Positions 52,984 to 63,463 of a stretch of DNA of 64,000 bases are shown piece after piece. Each line of letters starts with the position of its first letter. Position 1 is the stretch's first letter. The stretch is from Parietichytrium sp. I65-24A (Eukaryota; Sar; Bigyra; Thraustochytrida; Thraustochytriidae): assembly GCA_012862575.1 (NCBI GenBank), contig BLSF01000057.1, forward strand, positions 124,001 through 188,000. Reading direction: 5' to 3'. The position numbers and the translations under genes are program-made. The notes below the pieces were generated by a model. That model was not told where the DNA came from. It did not search any database and saw nothing but the letters and a program-made list of their open reading frames with translations.

Positions 52984-55525
52984 CAACGTCAACACGGCCT
53001 CACCTGGTATGTTTCGGGACTGATCGAATTGCAAAGTTAAATCCCTTAAAAGACAGCCCAGGGCCAGCTGCAGAGATTTCTAACACACGAGTATCGACTG
53101 TGAACTCTGGTCTACATGCGACAGAGCGGTGAACATCAAGTACAGGTACATCCACGTGGGTACATCAAGAGAGTGATACTAACTTACTTACTCGATAAGC
53201 TTCGATCTTGGCAAGTTCAAAGAAGACCGACCCCTCGTCTAGCTGGAAGCTGACACAGCGAGGAGAAGGTCCGCTGCCACACCTGTGACACCCTGCGACA
53301 CCTGTGACTCGATCGAGAGGCTACTCCAACATCTTTGTTCACCAGGTGAGGACAGGTGATGTTCACCTCACATTCGTTGGCAGTGCATGTTGCAAACCTT
53401 TCACACGCCCGTGCCGAACGACAAAGCCCTCGTTTCACTTCACTGTTCTCGCTCATTGCCATCATTTGCCATCATTTGCCATCATTTGCCATCAGCGCGA
53501 CGTCATTGCGCTTGGCAACACTCTGATGTCGATATGCTCGCATTTACTGTTAACTTTTTCAATCAATCAGTCTCTCACTCAAATAAAAATCTTCACCATC
53601 TGTATGAGCCTCCAATAGACGCGACGTGGAACAATGATGGGATCAGATCTGGATATTTTCGTTCTCACATGCACTACTATTAGGGCAGTAATCCTCATTA
53701 GCCGTGCCCATCTATGCGCTACTTAGGACCAGGAGAATAGCTTGGTTTTTCTCCCACTGTGGAGTTGGGGGAGATGGTCCTTCTACTCAAATTATTCGAT
53801 CAAATAGCGAATAAAGTGACTCGCTCCTTTTTCCTTTCTTGTGAGGTACCCCAGTACTATACTATCTGTAATCATAATCAATAGTCAGTAATAAAATGCT
53901 TTAGTGGATCACGTGTAGTGGATCAATAATTTTTGGTGATGCTGGGGTACTACTAGTCAGTAGGAATAGGAAGTAGTACAAGTCGAGAACCGATCCGCCA
54001 TAAGAAAGAGACTGAAGAGATCTTTTCCCCTCTGCCTTCCCAATCTTCTCTTGTGTGAAGTGCGTTTGCGCTATTTCTTTGGTGGCGTTCATTCCTGTCT
54101 ATGGTTGTCAACGTGTGAAAGCCAATTACAGCAACGCATTTGCGCTGCTTTTGACTTTTAATCAGAATCATCAAGAGTTAGAAATCAAGAATTAGGGTCT
54201 TTCTTGAATTGATTCGCAGTGAGAGAGAATCAGCGGAGCACAGCAGCACCCGCGGGTTTACAGATGTTTATAGTCAATCGCATCGCTTGTAAAGCAGGAC
54301 AAAATCTTTTCTTCCTGCTGGAGTCCGTGCTGCTCTTAAGGATTTTACTATACAGAAGGATATGGGGCCACGAGCGCGCGTTTTTTTTCCACCTCCTTAT
54401 TGATTACGGTAATTTGATTGTGCGATCAATCTGCACTACACCCACCTCTGTGAGTCCCGGGTCTCGCGAATCATTTGAAATATCATTGTGAGTCGAATCT
54501 CAGCTGCTTGTGTTGATGGAAACTTACACTTCTTTTCAGATTCACAGCATTGTTGATGTCAAGTTGATTGACTGATGAAGGTCCTTGGAGGGCTGACAGG
54601 CACTGAGCAAACAGAGCTACCAGAGATACCAGAGCACAGTTTGTCCTCTGTCACCGAGCATTGTTCAAGTGAGAGAGTGTGTGAGTGAGCCTCGAAAGTG
54701 CTCTGAGTAGTAGCGTTCCCACCCACGAGTCAGCGCTTGCATCAATCAAACTGTGAGCAAGCGTTGCCTTACGATGCTCACGAATCATGAATTCTCCAAA
54801 CCAGAACATACCAAACACTTGCCGTCCACGCGCTCTCTTGGCTCCAAGTGTGCCCAGTGTGCCCCAAGTTTAGTGCCTTCTAAGAGACATCGATCATCGA
54901 ACACGCGCGCGAATTCGCGTATCGGCTGCTGTCGGAAGAAAAAGCGACTCCCTTCATTGTATACTTAAGCCATGCTTTGTTTAGGCTATTTGAGAGCCCG
55001 ATCGCTGACAAAGCATGACAACGCGGAAGAGCCAACAACCAATGTTCGATGATCCCCAGGATCGACGCACCTGGCACAAACCATCGCGCCCATGGCTTCC
55101 AAGTCGAATAAATGTCAACGACTTTCTTGACACACCGCGCTCTCGCGCCTCCTGCGTGCGAGCTTTGGGCTGTGTTCGACTGTGAAGAAGATTTGGACGA
55201 AACTATTTCAGAGCGTCTGAGCTACAGTATTCACGATCAACTCGTCACAGCAGTCTGTTCGTTTTAGCGAAAGCCTCTGGAGCCTCTGGTATCCTCTGGC
55301 CAACTTTGCAATTTGACGAGGTATCCTACAAAGAAGATACTAAAGTTCTCGAGAGCAAAGTTTTGGATATTCTGAGCAGGCAAGCAAGCAAGCAGACGCG
55401 GGAGGTGCAGAGAAACTTGACATTGCAGACGTCCGAGAAGCGCGGTGTCAAAGCTAAGCCCCGTGAGAACGTATCAAGCAAGAAGACCTGGGGAGGGACG
55501 AGCGAGGGTGGAAAAAAAGGGCAAG
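52984..55525. other. Divergent intergenic region between two lipid methyltransferase genes
   Basis: 2.5 kb. It holds three copies of the decamer ATCATTTGCC (53461-53490). No open frame has protein-like features. Both divergent promoters should lie here. AT-rich patches occur at about 53790-53960 and 54160-54200. Confidence 0.6.
53461..53490. repeat. Tandem decamer ATCATTTGCC, three copies
   Basis: Three perfect 10-base units, about 480 bases upstream of the ATG at 52983. Confidence 0.9.
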
Positions 55526-56735
55526 ATGGCAGCTGAGACCGACGCTCAACAGATGCGCGAGGAGGGGAGGAAGAAGATGAGCTTGGTGGACAAGCTCGTG
55601 AACAGGGTGCAGCCAGCAGTGATGCCAGTGATGGAACGCGGGTACGTACCCGACCGACTGACTCGGTTTGGCATTCGCAAGTTGCTCAACTCGATGCTCA
55701 CCGTTGTCAACTTTGAGGGCGACGCTGAGAAACAGCACGAATACCTTGAGTCGTTCATTGCAGACCTCAAGACGAGGTCGATCGCGGAGCAAACCAATGC
55801 GGCAAATGAGCAGCACTACGAAGTCCCTGCTGAGTTTTATCAGTCGATGCTTGGTCCGTACTTGAAGTACTCCTCCGGATACTGGCCGAGTGACGATTGC
55901 ACCCTGGAGGAGTCTGAAGAAGCCATGTTGAAGATGTTCTGTGAACGCGCGGGGCTCCAAGATCTAAAAAAAGGTTCCAAGGTACTTGACCTCGGCTGTG
56001 GGTGGGGCTCGCTTACCCTCTACGCTGCTCAGCATTTTCCAGATCTTGATTTCACCTGCATCTCCAATTCCAACTCGCAGAGAACTTTCATTGAGGAGCG
56101 GTGCCAGGAGCTGCATCTCTCGAACGTGCAAGCCAAAACGAGCGACATTAATGTCATGTCGTTTCAGAAAAAGCAGTTCGACCGTGTCATGAGTGTCGAA
56201 ATGTTTGAACACATGAAGGTAAGTAGTCGCACATCGTTTCTTCCGGTATGCCACTGGCCCTTGTCTAACTTTCACCGTACATCTTCGAATCTCGTAGAAC
56301 TACGAGAAGCTATTCGCAAAAGTCGCAGAGTGGCTTAAAGATGACGGCAAACTCATGGTGCACATCTTCTGCCACCACCAATTCACTTACCACTTCCAGG
56401 ATGGCTGGATGGCGGAGCGGTTCTTTTCGGGGGGCACAATGCCAAGCAAGGATCTCTTCCTTCGCTTCAATCAAGACCTCTGCGTCGACCGGCAGTGGGT
56501 CGTGAATGGCACGCACTATTCGAAAACACTGGAGGCGTGGCTCAATAGGCTGGATGAGCCCACCAATCGCGCAAAAATCCTCAAACAGTTGGCCCAGGTC
56601 TATGGCGATGGCCAAGAGCATAAGCAGCTTAACGATTGGAGAGTGTTCTGCATGGCTTGTAGCGAATTGTTTGCTTACAATGGCGGAAATGAGTGGTATG
56701 TTTGCCACTATTTGTTCTCCAAAATTGCAAAGTAG
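55526..56735 (+). CDS. SAM-dependent methyltransferase of the cyclopropane synthase / coclaurine N-methyltransferase group (two exons)
   Basis: Reconstructed as exons 55526-56218 and 56298-56735 (phase 0), 376 residues; the ATG lies in AAGATGG. Unspliced, the frame ends shortly after the donor. Visible motifs: NEQHYEVPAEFYQSMLG with YSSGYW (substrate-side family signature), VLDLGCGWGS (SAM-binding, about 153-161), FDRVMSVEMFEHMKNYEKLF spanning the splice site, and FSGGTMPSKDL. The FFSGGTMPS block resembles coclaurine N-methyltransferase-like proteins of plants and protists more than true cyclopropane synthases, which have FPGG. N-methylation of a small amine or acyl methylation are both possible; the substrate is unknown. 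It is divergent from a gene containing a true cyclopropane synthase domain. Confidence 0.85.
56219..56297 (+). other. Intron of the methyltransferase gene
   Basis: 79 nt, donor GTAAGT, acceptor CTCGTAG, phase 0; joining gives the conserved EMFEHMKNYE. Confidence 0.9.
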
Positions 56736-56991
56736 GCTAGTGTTGCCACGAACAGATCTCTAGCTGCAATTGACGAATGTATGAGTGAAGGCCTTCCGGC
56801 CCGCACCAGTGCCTTGCTTGCAACTTTATTGGGAATCTTGTGCCTGGAGGTTGTGGTCATCACTACCTTCGAGAAATCTCTGCCGTGCCCTGTCAAAATA
56901 ATCTCCTTGGCAATATTAGTCATCAGAGCTAATGCTCAAAAACGATGAAAATAGACAAGTTCTCATAAATATTTAAAAAGACATATAACAT

Positions 56992-58449
56992 TTACAACTG
57001 TTCTGTGCCTTGTAATTGGTCCTTGCTTTGAAGTGGAGATTGTTTGACGCTCACCTTTCCCTCGTCGACAAACAAAGCCAATAAGGCTGCGACCAGAAAC
57101 GAAATTCCGCCCAAGACCAGAACCCAGGGAACTCCTTCCTTCTCTCCCATGTTCGTGCGAATATTGGAGACCACAATGGTAGCGACGAACTGTGCTACCA
57201 CAATGAAGATATTGAGTATGCCAAATTGGAGACCAACATCATCCCTATCCGATTCATGGCTGTAGTTCGCAGTGTATGCGAAGGGAAATGAGGTGATCAC
57301 CGACACCGGGACTCCGTAAAGCACAACCAATGCTCGAACTGTCACGATTGAATTGGGAAGGCACTTTGCTAGGATGCACATAACGCCCCCGACACCAAGC
57401 CCAAAGGAGTAGAGAGGGCGAGTTCGTTGAGGCCGGTAGAAGACTGCCCAAAGAGTAGCGCAGAGCGAGAATGAGACTTGTACAACGAAGGACGATACGC
57501 GGAGATCCTCGTACAGTTGCTCACCCTCCTCGTACCTCAATACACCATCCATCGTGCAGTTTTTCAATCCCGCAACGAGGCACCCGTCATAAACGCATGT
57601 TGAGATGTACGAGGGCAGGACTGGCCAGTACGAGAAGAGCCCGATCCAGGAAAGAAACTGAACAATACCAAGCCTCCAATTTCTCCACTTGAGTTGACGC
57701 ACGCCATCCCAAACTTGGAAGATGCACCTGGAAATAAGATTTCCACCCTCCGGTTTCCAGATTGGTTGCTCTGTCACGTAGGCGCAAATTGGTAGCAACA
57801 CGATGAGATTAACGTAAAACACGGTGGTGAAAAGCCAAAAGACATCCGTGATATCTGTGTACAAAGCGTTTTGAAATCCGAAACCAACCAGCGTCCCGAG
57901 ACCCTGGAATACGGACGCGAGAAGTTGCCCAGGAACTTGCATTGAAGCAGGTGCCAGGTCGGCTAAAAATGCTCTTGAAGGAGTTTGAATGACATTGATC
58001 GCACCATCGAGGAGACAGAACAGCACTCCTGCGATCGCGACGGACACTGTTGGATTTTCGGAGATGGAGTTGCTGCTTGCAAGCAGAAGGCTCACCACAC
58101 CGAGAAAGATAAGACCCCCAAGCATCCACGGCCGTCGTTTGCCAAGTACGCTATATGTGGAGTCGGAAAGTGCTCCAACGATGGGAGCGACGAGAAGACC
58201 CATGAGCGGGCCGCTGATCCAGATGTTGGACGACCAGAATTGTGAAAGCCCGAGAGAGCGCAAATACGGAGTCGTGGCGCTAAATTCCGCTTGCCAGATC
58301 GACTGAATACCCAGCCAAGGACTTGCAACGATTGCAAGCTTCCAGATCGCGTGCCATCTTGCTGCGTGCGTCGCTGCGCTCCCTTCTATCTCGAAGACTT
58401 TTCTCCCCATGCATGCCCCACGAGGCACGGCCGACTCCTGTTCTTGCAT
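56992..58449 (-). CDS. Sucrose/glycoside-type major facilitator (GPH/SLC45-like) transporter
   Basis: 485 residues from the ATG at 58449; the upstream in-frame TTG is ignored. About twelve hydrophobic helices span residues 35-470. The loop between helices 2 and 3 reads GLLVAPIVGALSDSTYSVLGKRRPW, matching the plant sucrose transporter and SLC45 signature (GxxxQPxxGxxSD...GRRRP). The family couples sugar uptake to protons at the plasma membrane or vacuole. Leu or Ala replaces some usual residues (for example APIVG in place of QPxxG), so the substrate is uncertain. It converges with the methyltransferase gene and may serve nutrition together with the amylase downstream, but this is only proximity. 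Confidence 0.85.
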   Translation of the reverse strand: MQEQESAVPRGACMGRKVFEIEGSAATHAARWHAIWKLAIVASPWLGIQSIWQAEFSATTPYLRSLGLSQFWSSNIWISGPLMGLLVAPIVGALSDSTYSVLGKRRPWMLGGLIFLGVVSLLLASSNSISENPTVSVAIAGVLFCLLDGAINVIQTPSRAFLADLAPASMQVPGQLLASVFQGLGTLVGFGFQNALYTDITDVFWLFTTVFYVNLIVLLPICAYVTEQPIWKPEGGNLISRCIFQVWDGVRQLKWRNWRLGIVQFLSWIGLFSYWPVLPSYISTCVYDGCLVAGLKNCTMDGVLRYEEGEQLYEDLRVSSFVVQVSFSLCATLWAVFYRPQRTRPLYSFGLGVGGVMCILAKCLPNSIVTVRALVVLYGVPVSVITSFPFAYTANYSHESDRDDVGLQFGILNIFIVVAQFVATIVVSNIRTNMGEKEGVPWVLVLGGISFLVAALLALFVDEGKVSVKQSPLQSKDQLQGTEQL

Positions 58450-60704
58450 CTTTGCCCTTCTCTGCTCCGGGCGACAGGGCGAATACACGCATGTCTCCAG
58501 CAAGACAAGGATATTTCACGTGCCTACGAGTGGTGTAAATGCCCAACGCCCAGTATTGTAGTAGCTGACATCGCCCAGTCCGCATCAGTAGATACCGACG
58601 TTGGCGATCTTTGACTCGTCTATTCTCGGGCGATGCAAAAATGTAAGGTTTCGTCAGGAACAAGGCTGACATCGACTAAGCACATGATCCCATCAGCAAG
58701 GATCCAAGATTCGCTCTGCCAATCTTCAAGACAACTGAACGCTAGCAATTGCAAGGCTTCGAACTTTCGTTCGACAAGCCAAAATCAGCGCATTTCGAGT
58801 TCTATACCAAACGGCTGTGCTCACCTTTGTTGAGATCTTGCGAGCACGTCTTCCATAACATCAGCCATGTTTTCCAGTTTCCCTCACTCCCCCTTAATAT
58901 GCATGCACTTGTCGATCAAGGAGGGAAGAGAAGTGCAGACAGGATGTTTGCCCTTTTGTTCTTCCACATCCATTTTCGTTTTAAAGAAAGAATACCAACA
59001 TCACAACGACCTGAATTTTGTTCCTGAAATCTGTCGCCCTTCTTTTTGACGATTCGCACACCGTTCCACACACAGTTATAGTGTGTATTTATTGTGGCCC
59101 ATGAGTCCAAAAGCATTGATCTGATTCTGCAAATCGCTGCTGTAACAAGTTTAGCTGCGCTTCACACCTTTCCCGAGTAGTCCCATTAATCCCATGCTCG
59201 TTTGCGCCAAGCGGTTTGCTCTGGATGTTCGGGAATGGAGTTCCGTCTCTCTACCTGTCACGTGACGAGACGGTACTCAGCACTCGTCGCTGGATTGCGA
59301 AATCAATGGCCGAGACAATTTCTCCACCGATCCAATCTTTGCTCGCAATAGTAGCCTTACAGAGGCTAAGTGGAGTTTGATCCTATACTGTGCCGTGAAC
59401 AGATCAAAACCTGCATTTAAACCTGCTTCTCGCTTTCTTCCAGTAAACCTTACCAGTGTGTGAACGTTGCTATGACTCAGTTTAATATCAATGTCGTCCA
59501 GCGGGAACAAAACTTACGTCGAAGATTGTACCGACAAAACTGCAAATTTCTAAGCGAAGGAGCTGCACCCATCCCGAGATACTATACATGGCTGCAATAA
59601 ATCATTTGCTGCTTTTTGTTCGTGATGGAGGTGGCCGTCGTGCTCGCCCTTCTTGCACAGTTGCTTACTCACAGATTCGCCAGGCTGAAATCTTGCGGCG
59701 AACCTTTCACACTGCGACGGTGTCTCACGAACACAGCAGTGGTTCCAACCTTCACACTAGAACTTCTTTCTTCATCACGACACTTGGAGGAATCGTAGTG
59801 GCAGGTGAAACAAAACGCGAAATCATGCTACTAGGTACTCAATTCTCACTCTCTGGTAGCGGAGCAGTAACTTTCGATTGGTGGATGTCAATCCGAGAGA
59901 GCGCCGACTGCCATCCACGCCACTGCCCGCCACCCTAGCCACTCAAATCTCCCCCCTCCAATCCGACACACTTCATGCTTGATTGCAATGTTCCGATGTT
60001 CATAGAAAATGCCTCTGAGCGAACACTTGCCAGATTAAGCCATCTCAGGCGCCATTCGAACAGCGTTTTTTTTTTCATGCTTCCTCCGAGCTTTGCTCGG
60101 CCGACGTCCGTCTTTCGTTTTTGCCATTGAGTCGGGGAGTCTCGAATGTTGCCTCTAACGAGTTTTTGTCTGAGTTTTTTTTTTAATCTTTGTTCCCTGG
60201 AGCACGGCAGTACTCTGTACTCCCCCATTTCGCAATCCAACTCGAACCTGGGCGGATAGGGCTGCGCAGCCGACGGCCATTTCTTTGCGATCGTTTGTTT
60301 GGGCGGTCATGTTGCCGTAAATACTCTTCGATCCAATCCTGCGGTCAGAAGAAAGATCGAATGTGCAACCTTTCCGCTAAGACTCGACTGCGAGAAAAGG
60401 TCGGGGAGCCAAAGCTTGAACAGCCGCAGACAATCGATAGGGTAATCAAAGGCACGAAATCTATGCAATCTGGCTCCCTTGTGCCTCACTCTCCGGCACT
60501 CACTCTTCTACTCGCAAGAGTCTCAGTCTCAGACCGCAGTATTGAGCGGGAAGAAAGAAGGAAAGACCTAGGCTGACTTTGGCACTTGAGCCTGGCAGGG
60601 ACAGAACGACCGGCAAGGGAAGGCAGACCCCGAACTCGAAAACCCAAACGAGCTGGAATTCCAAGAGGGCCAGAAGGAGAACAAGAGATCGAGCACACGC
60701 AGCG
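58450..60704. other. Divergent intergenic region, no gene seen
   Basis: 2.25 kb between the transporter start and the amylase start. Several 60-130 codon frames lack protein-like features. Poly-T runs near 60066-60075 and 60175-60184. The last 120 bases before 60705 are open in frame with the amylase from a TTG but are Arg/Lys/Thr-rich and precede the signal peptide, so they are treated as leader. Confidence 0.6.
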
Positions 60705-63278
60705 ATGAAGGTGGCCTTGAAATTGAGTCTTGGCGTCGCAGCCGCGTGCGCCATTGTGCGGGGAAATCCTGTGGAAGATATCCCAGATGCTTCCGTTGTC
60801 AGCGAGGAGGAAGTGAGACAATGGGCAGTATCGCTCGCCCCATTCGGAGAAACTCAATTTAGCGGTTCGCGCATGCCAAGCCCAGAGTACTGGGGAGATC
60901 ACTCCATGTACCAGATTTTCATCGATCGATTCAACAATGGAGATGCCTCCAATGACTTTGTGAATATCGAAGGCTTTCAGCAGGATGAGATGAGTCGGAA
61001 GAGCTACGAAAACGTCCACTTGTACCATCACGGCGGTGATCTCCGTGGAGTCACCAACCGCCTCGACTACATCAAGTCCCTCGGCACGAAGATCGTGTTC
61101 ATCACCAGTTTCCTGCACAACAGCGAGGGCCAATTCCATGGATACTGCGTCAGCAATCATCTCAAAGTAGACCCTGCGTTTGGAAGCCTTGAAGAACTTC
61201 AAAACCTCGTCAAAGAGGCTCACAGGCGTGACATGTATGTGATCATGGACTTCGTCGTGAACCACGTGTGCGACATCAAAACCTACTATGACGGATACTA
61301 TCCAACCGGGTCGGAGCACACCGCGTGCGCTGAAGGTCTGTACAATGCCGTTGAGAACAACCAAGACGACAGCAACGTGCCGAATCGAGGTACACTCAAG
61401 TTCTCATCCGATTTCTTCCCTGCTTTGAAGAGACAAGAGTACTTTAGTCGTTGTGGAAAAGGACTCACTGAGAATATTGGCGAAGCAAAATACTCGGACT
61501 TCGTTTCTTGGATGTGGGACCTTCAGACTGCTCATTCTCAGGTTCACGTTCTGCTCGCGGAGATGGCAAAGTACTGGATTGCGGCTGCTGACGTCGACGG
61601 CTTCCGGCTGGACGCCACGAAGCATGTCAGTGACTCGCTTATTCCATTCTTCACCTCGCACGTTCGAGACTACGCAAATTCCGTCGGCAAAGACAACTTC
61701 TACGTGATTGGAGAGATTGTAGCTGGTCCTGAGTGGCAAGTGCGCCAAGTAGGAACCATGGCAACCAACACTCTTTCCACGCGCACCAAGCAAGTTGTGG
61801 AAGAGACTCGCTCGGTCTGGTCGGCACACCCAACTCAGAACTACCCTGGCCTGACAGCTGTGTATGACTTTGCTCACGGTGGCACCATGAAATCTATCGC
61901 TCGTCAGGAGCAAAGCCCTGGCTCCTTGCAAGGAATTTTCTCTGACTCCTCTCGCCAAGCGATGCTAACAAACAGTGACGACGGGCAGTTCTGGAACTTG
62001 GTCGACCAGCATGACTGGCCCCGCCTCCTTGCAGGATCTTCAACCAAGAACAATGCCGGGGTCACGCTCTCTGCATACTCTTACATCTTTTCCGCCCGCG
62101 GCATTCCCCACATCTACTACGGCAGCGAGCACGGCTTCAACGGGGACTGTTGGTGGAGTGCCATGGATCTTGGGTCAGAGACTGCCACGAATAGGATCCA
62201 GCGCCATTGTTCTGGAGACAGCTCCATCGGAGTTCCGCCTTACGAGACACATGGGGATCCAGATGCTTTGTATCGCCAGACCATGTGGGTGAATGGCGGA
62301 TATGCACTTGGCATGGCCGACTCTACTCGCGCTGCCGGCTTGGTGGCAATTCACGAACCTCGAGGAGAGAACCCGTACAACTGGAAGAACGATCCTTTTC
62401 TTGCGGACAATGACATCACCAACAGGGTAAAAACGCTCACAGACATTCGCAACAGCTGCCCTGCACTGCGCAGAGGTATGCAGTTCTTTCGGGAGACCAA
62501 TGACCAGGGCCTGATTGCATTTTCCAGGATGTACTACCAGCAAGAAATTGTCGTTGTTGTGAACAGCCGTGGAAATGAAATAGACGTCCCTTCGCTGTAC
62601 GTGGACTACAACATCGCGCAAAGTGCCCCAACTAACCGATACAGGAACCTGATGGATCGCTCCGATGTTGCCACCGTGTCTGGAAGTGGAAGCGAGTACC
62701 GACTTAACGTTGGAAAAAGGCTTGCCGGGTATGGGGTTGCAATCTACGTTCGCGAAGACTTTGTAGACTTCTCGGAGGTAACAGATCCACCAACTCTAAG
62801 CCCAACTTCTTCCCCAACTCCAACAGAGACGACTCCATCCGGCAGTCCTTCGCGACAGCCAACACGGTCACCTTTGCAGCAAACGCCGATCCCGACTTTG
62901 AGCAGCTCATCCCCAACAATATCCCCAACAATGGGCCCAACGGTCTCTCCAACTACATCCTCTTCTCCTTGCGAAGCAACCCGCCGACGACGCTTGGAAG
63001 CCTTGGACCACCTCCGCTGTCTCGTAAATGCGGATGTAGGCATGGGGACTACATCGAAAGTCGCCGCCGCGGCTTCTGAAACAGATGCTGCTGAATACTC
63101 GGTGAGCCCGATGACGGCTGGTGTCATTGGAGCCATCACAGGCGCATCGGCGTTCGCATTTTTGACCACTGGAGTAGCCGCGTTTAGACGCAGGCGACAG
63201 GACAGCACGCAACCAATTTTCGAGTTGGAGCATGGAATGGCTGTCGCAGTTGAGAACCCATCTTACGACCGCAAATGA
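60705..63278 (+). CDS. Secreted, membrane-anchored alpha-amylase (GH13)
   Basis: 857 residues from the ATG at 60705. A signal peptide is visible (MKVALKLSLGVAAACAIVRG). GH13 enzymes hydrolyse alpha-1,4-glucans such as starch and glycogen. All four conserved regions are present: DFVVNHV; DGFRLDATKH with nucleophile Asp303; VIGEIV with acid/base Glu337; VDQHDWPR with Asp437. The catalytic barrel ends by about residue 560; a beta-rich C domain follows to about 690. Residues about 698-760 are a Ser/Thr/Pro-rich linker (PTLSPTSSPTPTE and similar), probably O-glycosylated. One hydrophobic helix (about 806-828, AGVIGAITGASAFAFLTTGVAAF) followed by RRRR gives a type I membrane anchor with a short cytoplasmic tail. 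Unlike ordinary secreted amylases it should stay on the cell surface or an endomembrane. The exact glucan specificity is unproven. Confidence 0.93.
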   Translation: MKVALKLSLGVAAACAIVRGNPVEDIPDASVVSEEEVRQWAVSLAPFGETQFSGSRMPSPEYWGDHSMYQIFIDRFNNGDASNDFVNIEGFQQDEMSRKSYENVHLYHHGGDLRGVTNRLDYIKSLGTKIVFITSFLHNSEGQFHGYCVSNHLKVDPAFGSLEELQNLVKEAHRRDMYVIMDFVVNHVCDIKTYYDGYYPTGSEHTACAEGLYNAVENNQDDSNVPNRGTLKFSSDFFPALKRQEYFSRCGKGLTENIGEAKYSDFVSWMWDLQTAHSQVHVLLAEMAKYWIAAADVDGFRLDATKHVSDSLIPFFTSHVRDYANSVGKDNFYVIGEIVAGPEWQVRQVGTMATNTLSTRTKQVVEETRSVWSAHPTQNYPGLTAVYDFAHGGTMKSIARQEQSPGSLQGIFSDSSRQAMLTNSDDGQFWNLVDQHDWPRLLAGSSTKNNAGVTLSAYSYIFSARGIPHIYYGSEHGFNGDCWWSAMDLGSETATNRIQRHCSGDSSIGVPPYETHGDPDALYRQTMWVNGGYALGMADSTRAAGLVAIHEPRGENPYNWKNDPFLADNDITNRVKTLTDIRNSCPALRRGMQFFRETNDQGLIAFSRMYYQQEIVVVVNSRGNEIDVPSLYVDYNIAQSAPTNRYRNLMDRSDVATVSGSGSEYRLNVGKRLAGYGVAIYVREDFVDFSEVTDPPTLSPTSSPTPTETTPSGSPSRQPTRSPLQQTPIPTLSSSSPTISPTMGPTVSPTTSSSPCEATRRRRLEALDHLRCLVNADVGMGTTSKVAAAASETDAAEYSVSPMTAGVIGAITGASAFAFLTTGVAAFRRRRQDSTQPIFELEHGMAVAVENPSYDRK

Positions 63279-63463
63279 GTTGGTCGCTCGTATTTATCGC
63301 GCACTTCACCGCAACATCATGAAGAGTGACGATGTCTCGTTGATTATTTCTATTTCGTTTTAATTTAAAGTTTTTTTAATCTATTTGCTTGCTTTATCTC
63401 TCAAGTTTTTAAAAACAGCGTTATCTTTATCTAGTGTCGACTTTTGAATACTGTGCCTTGCAG

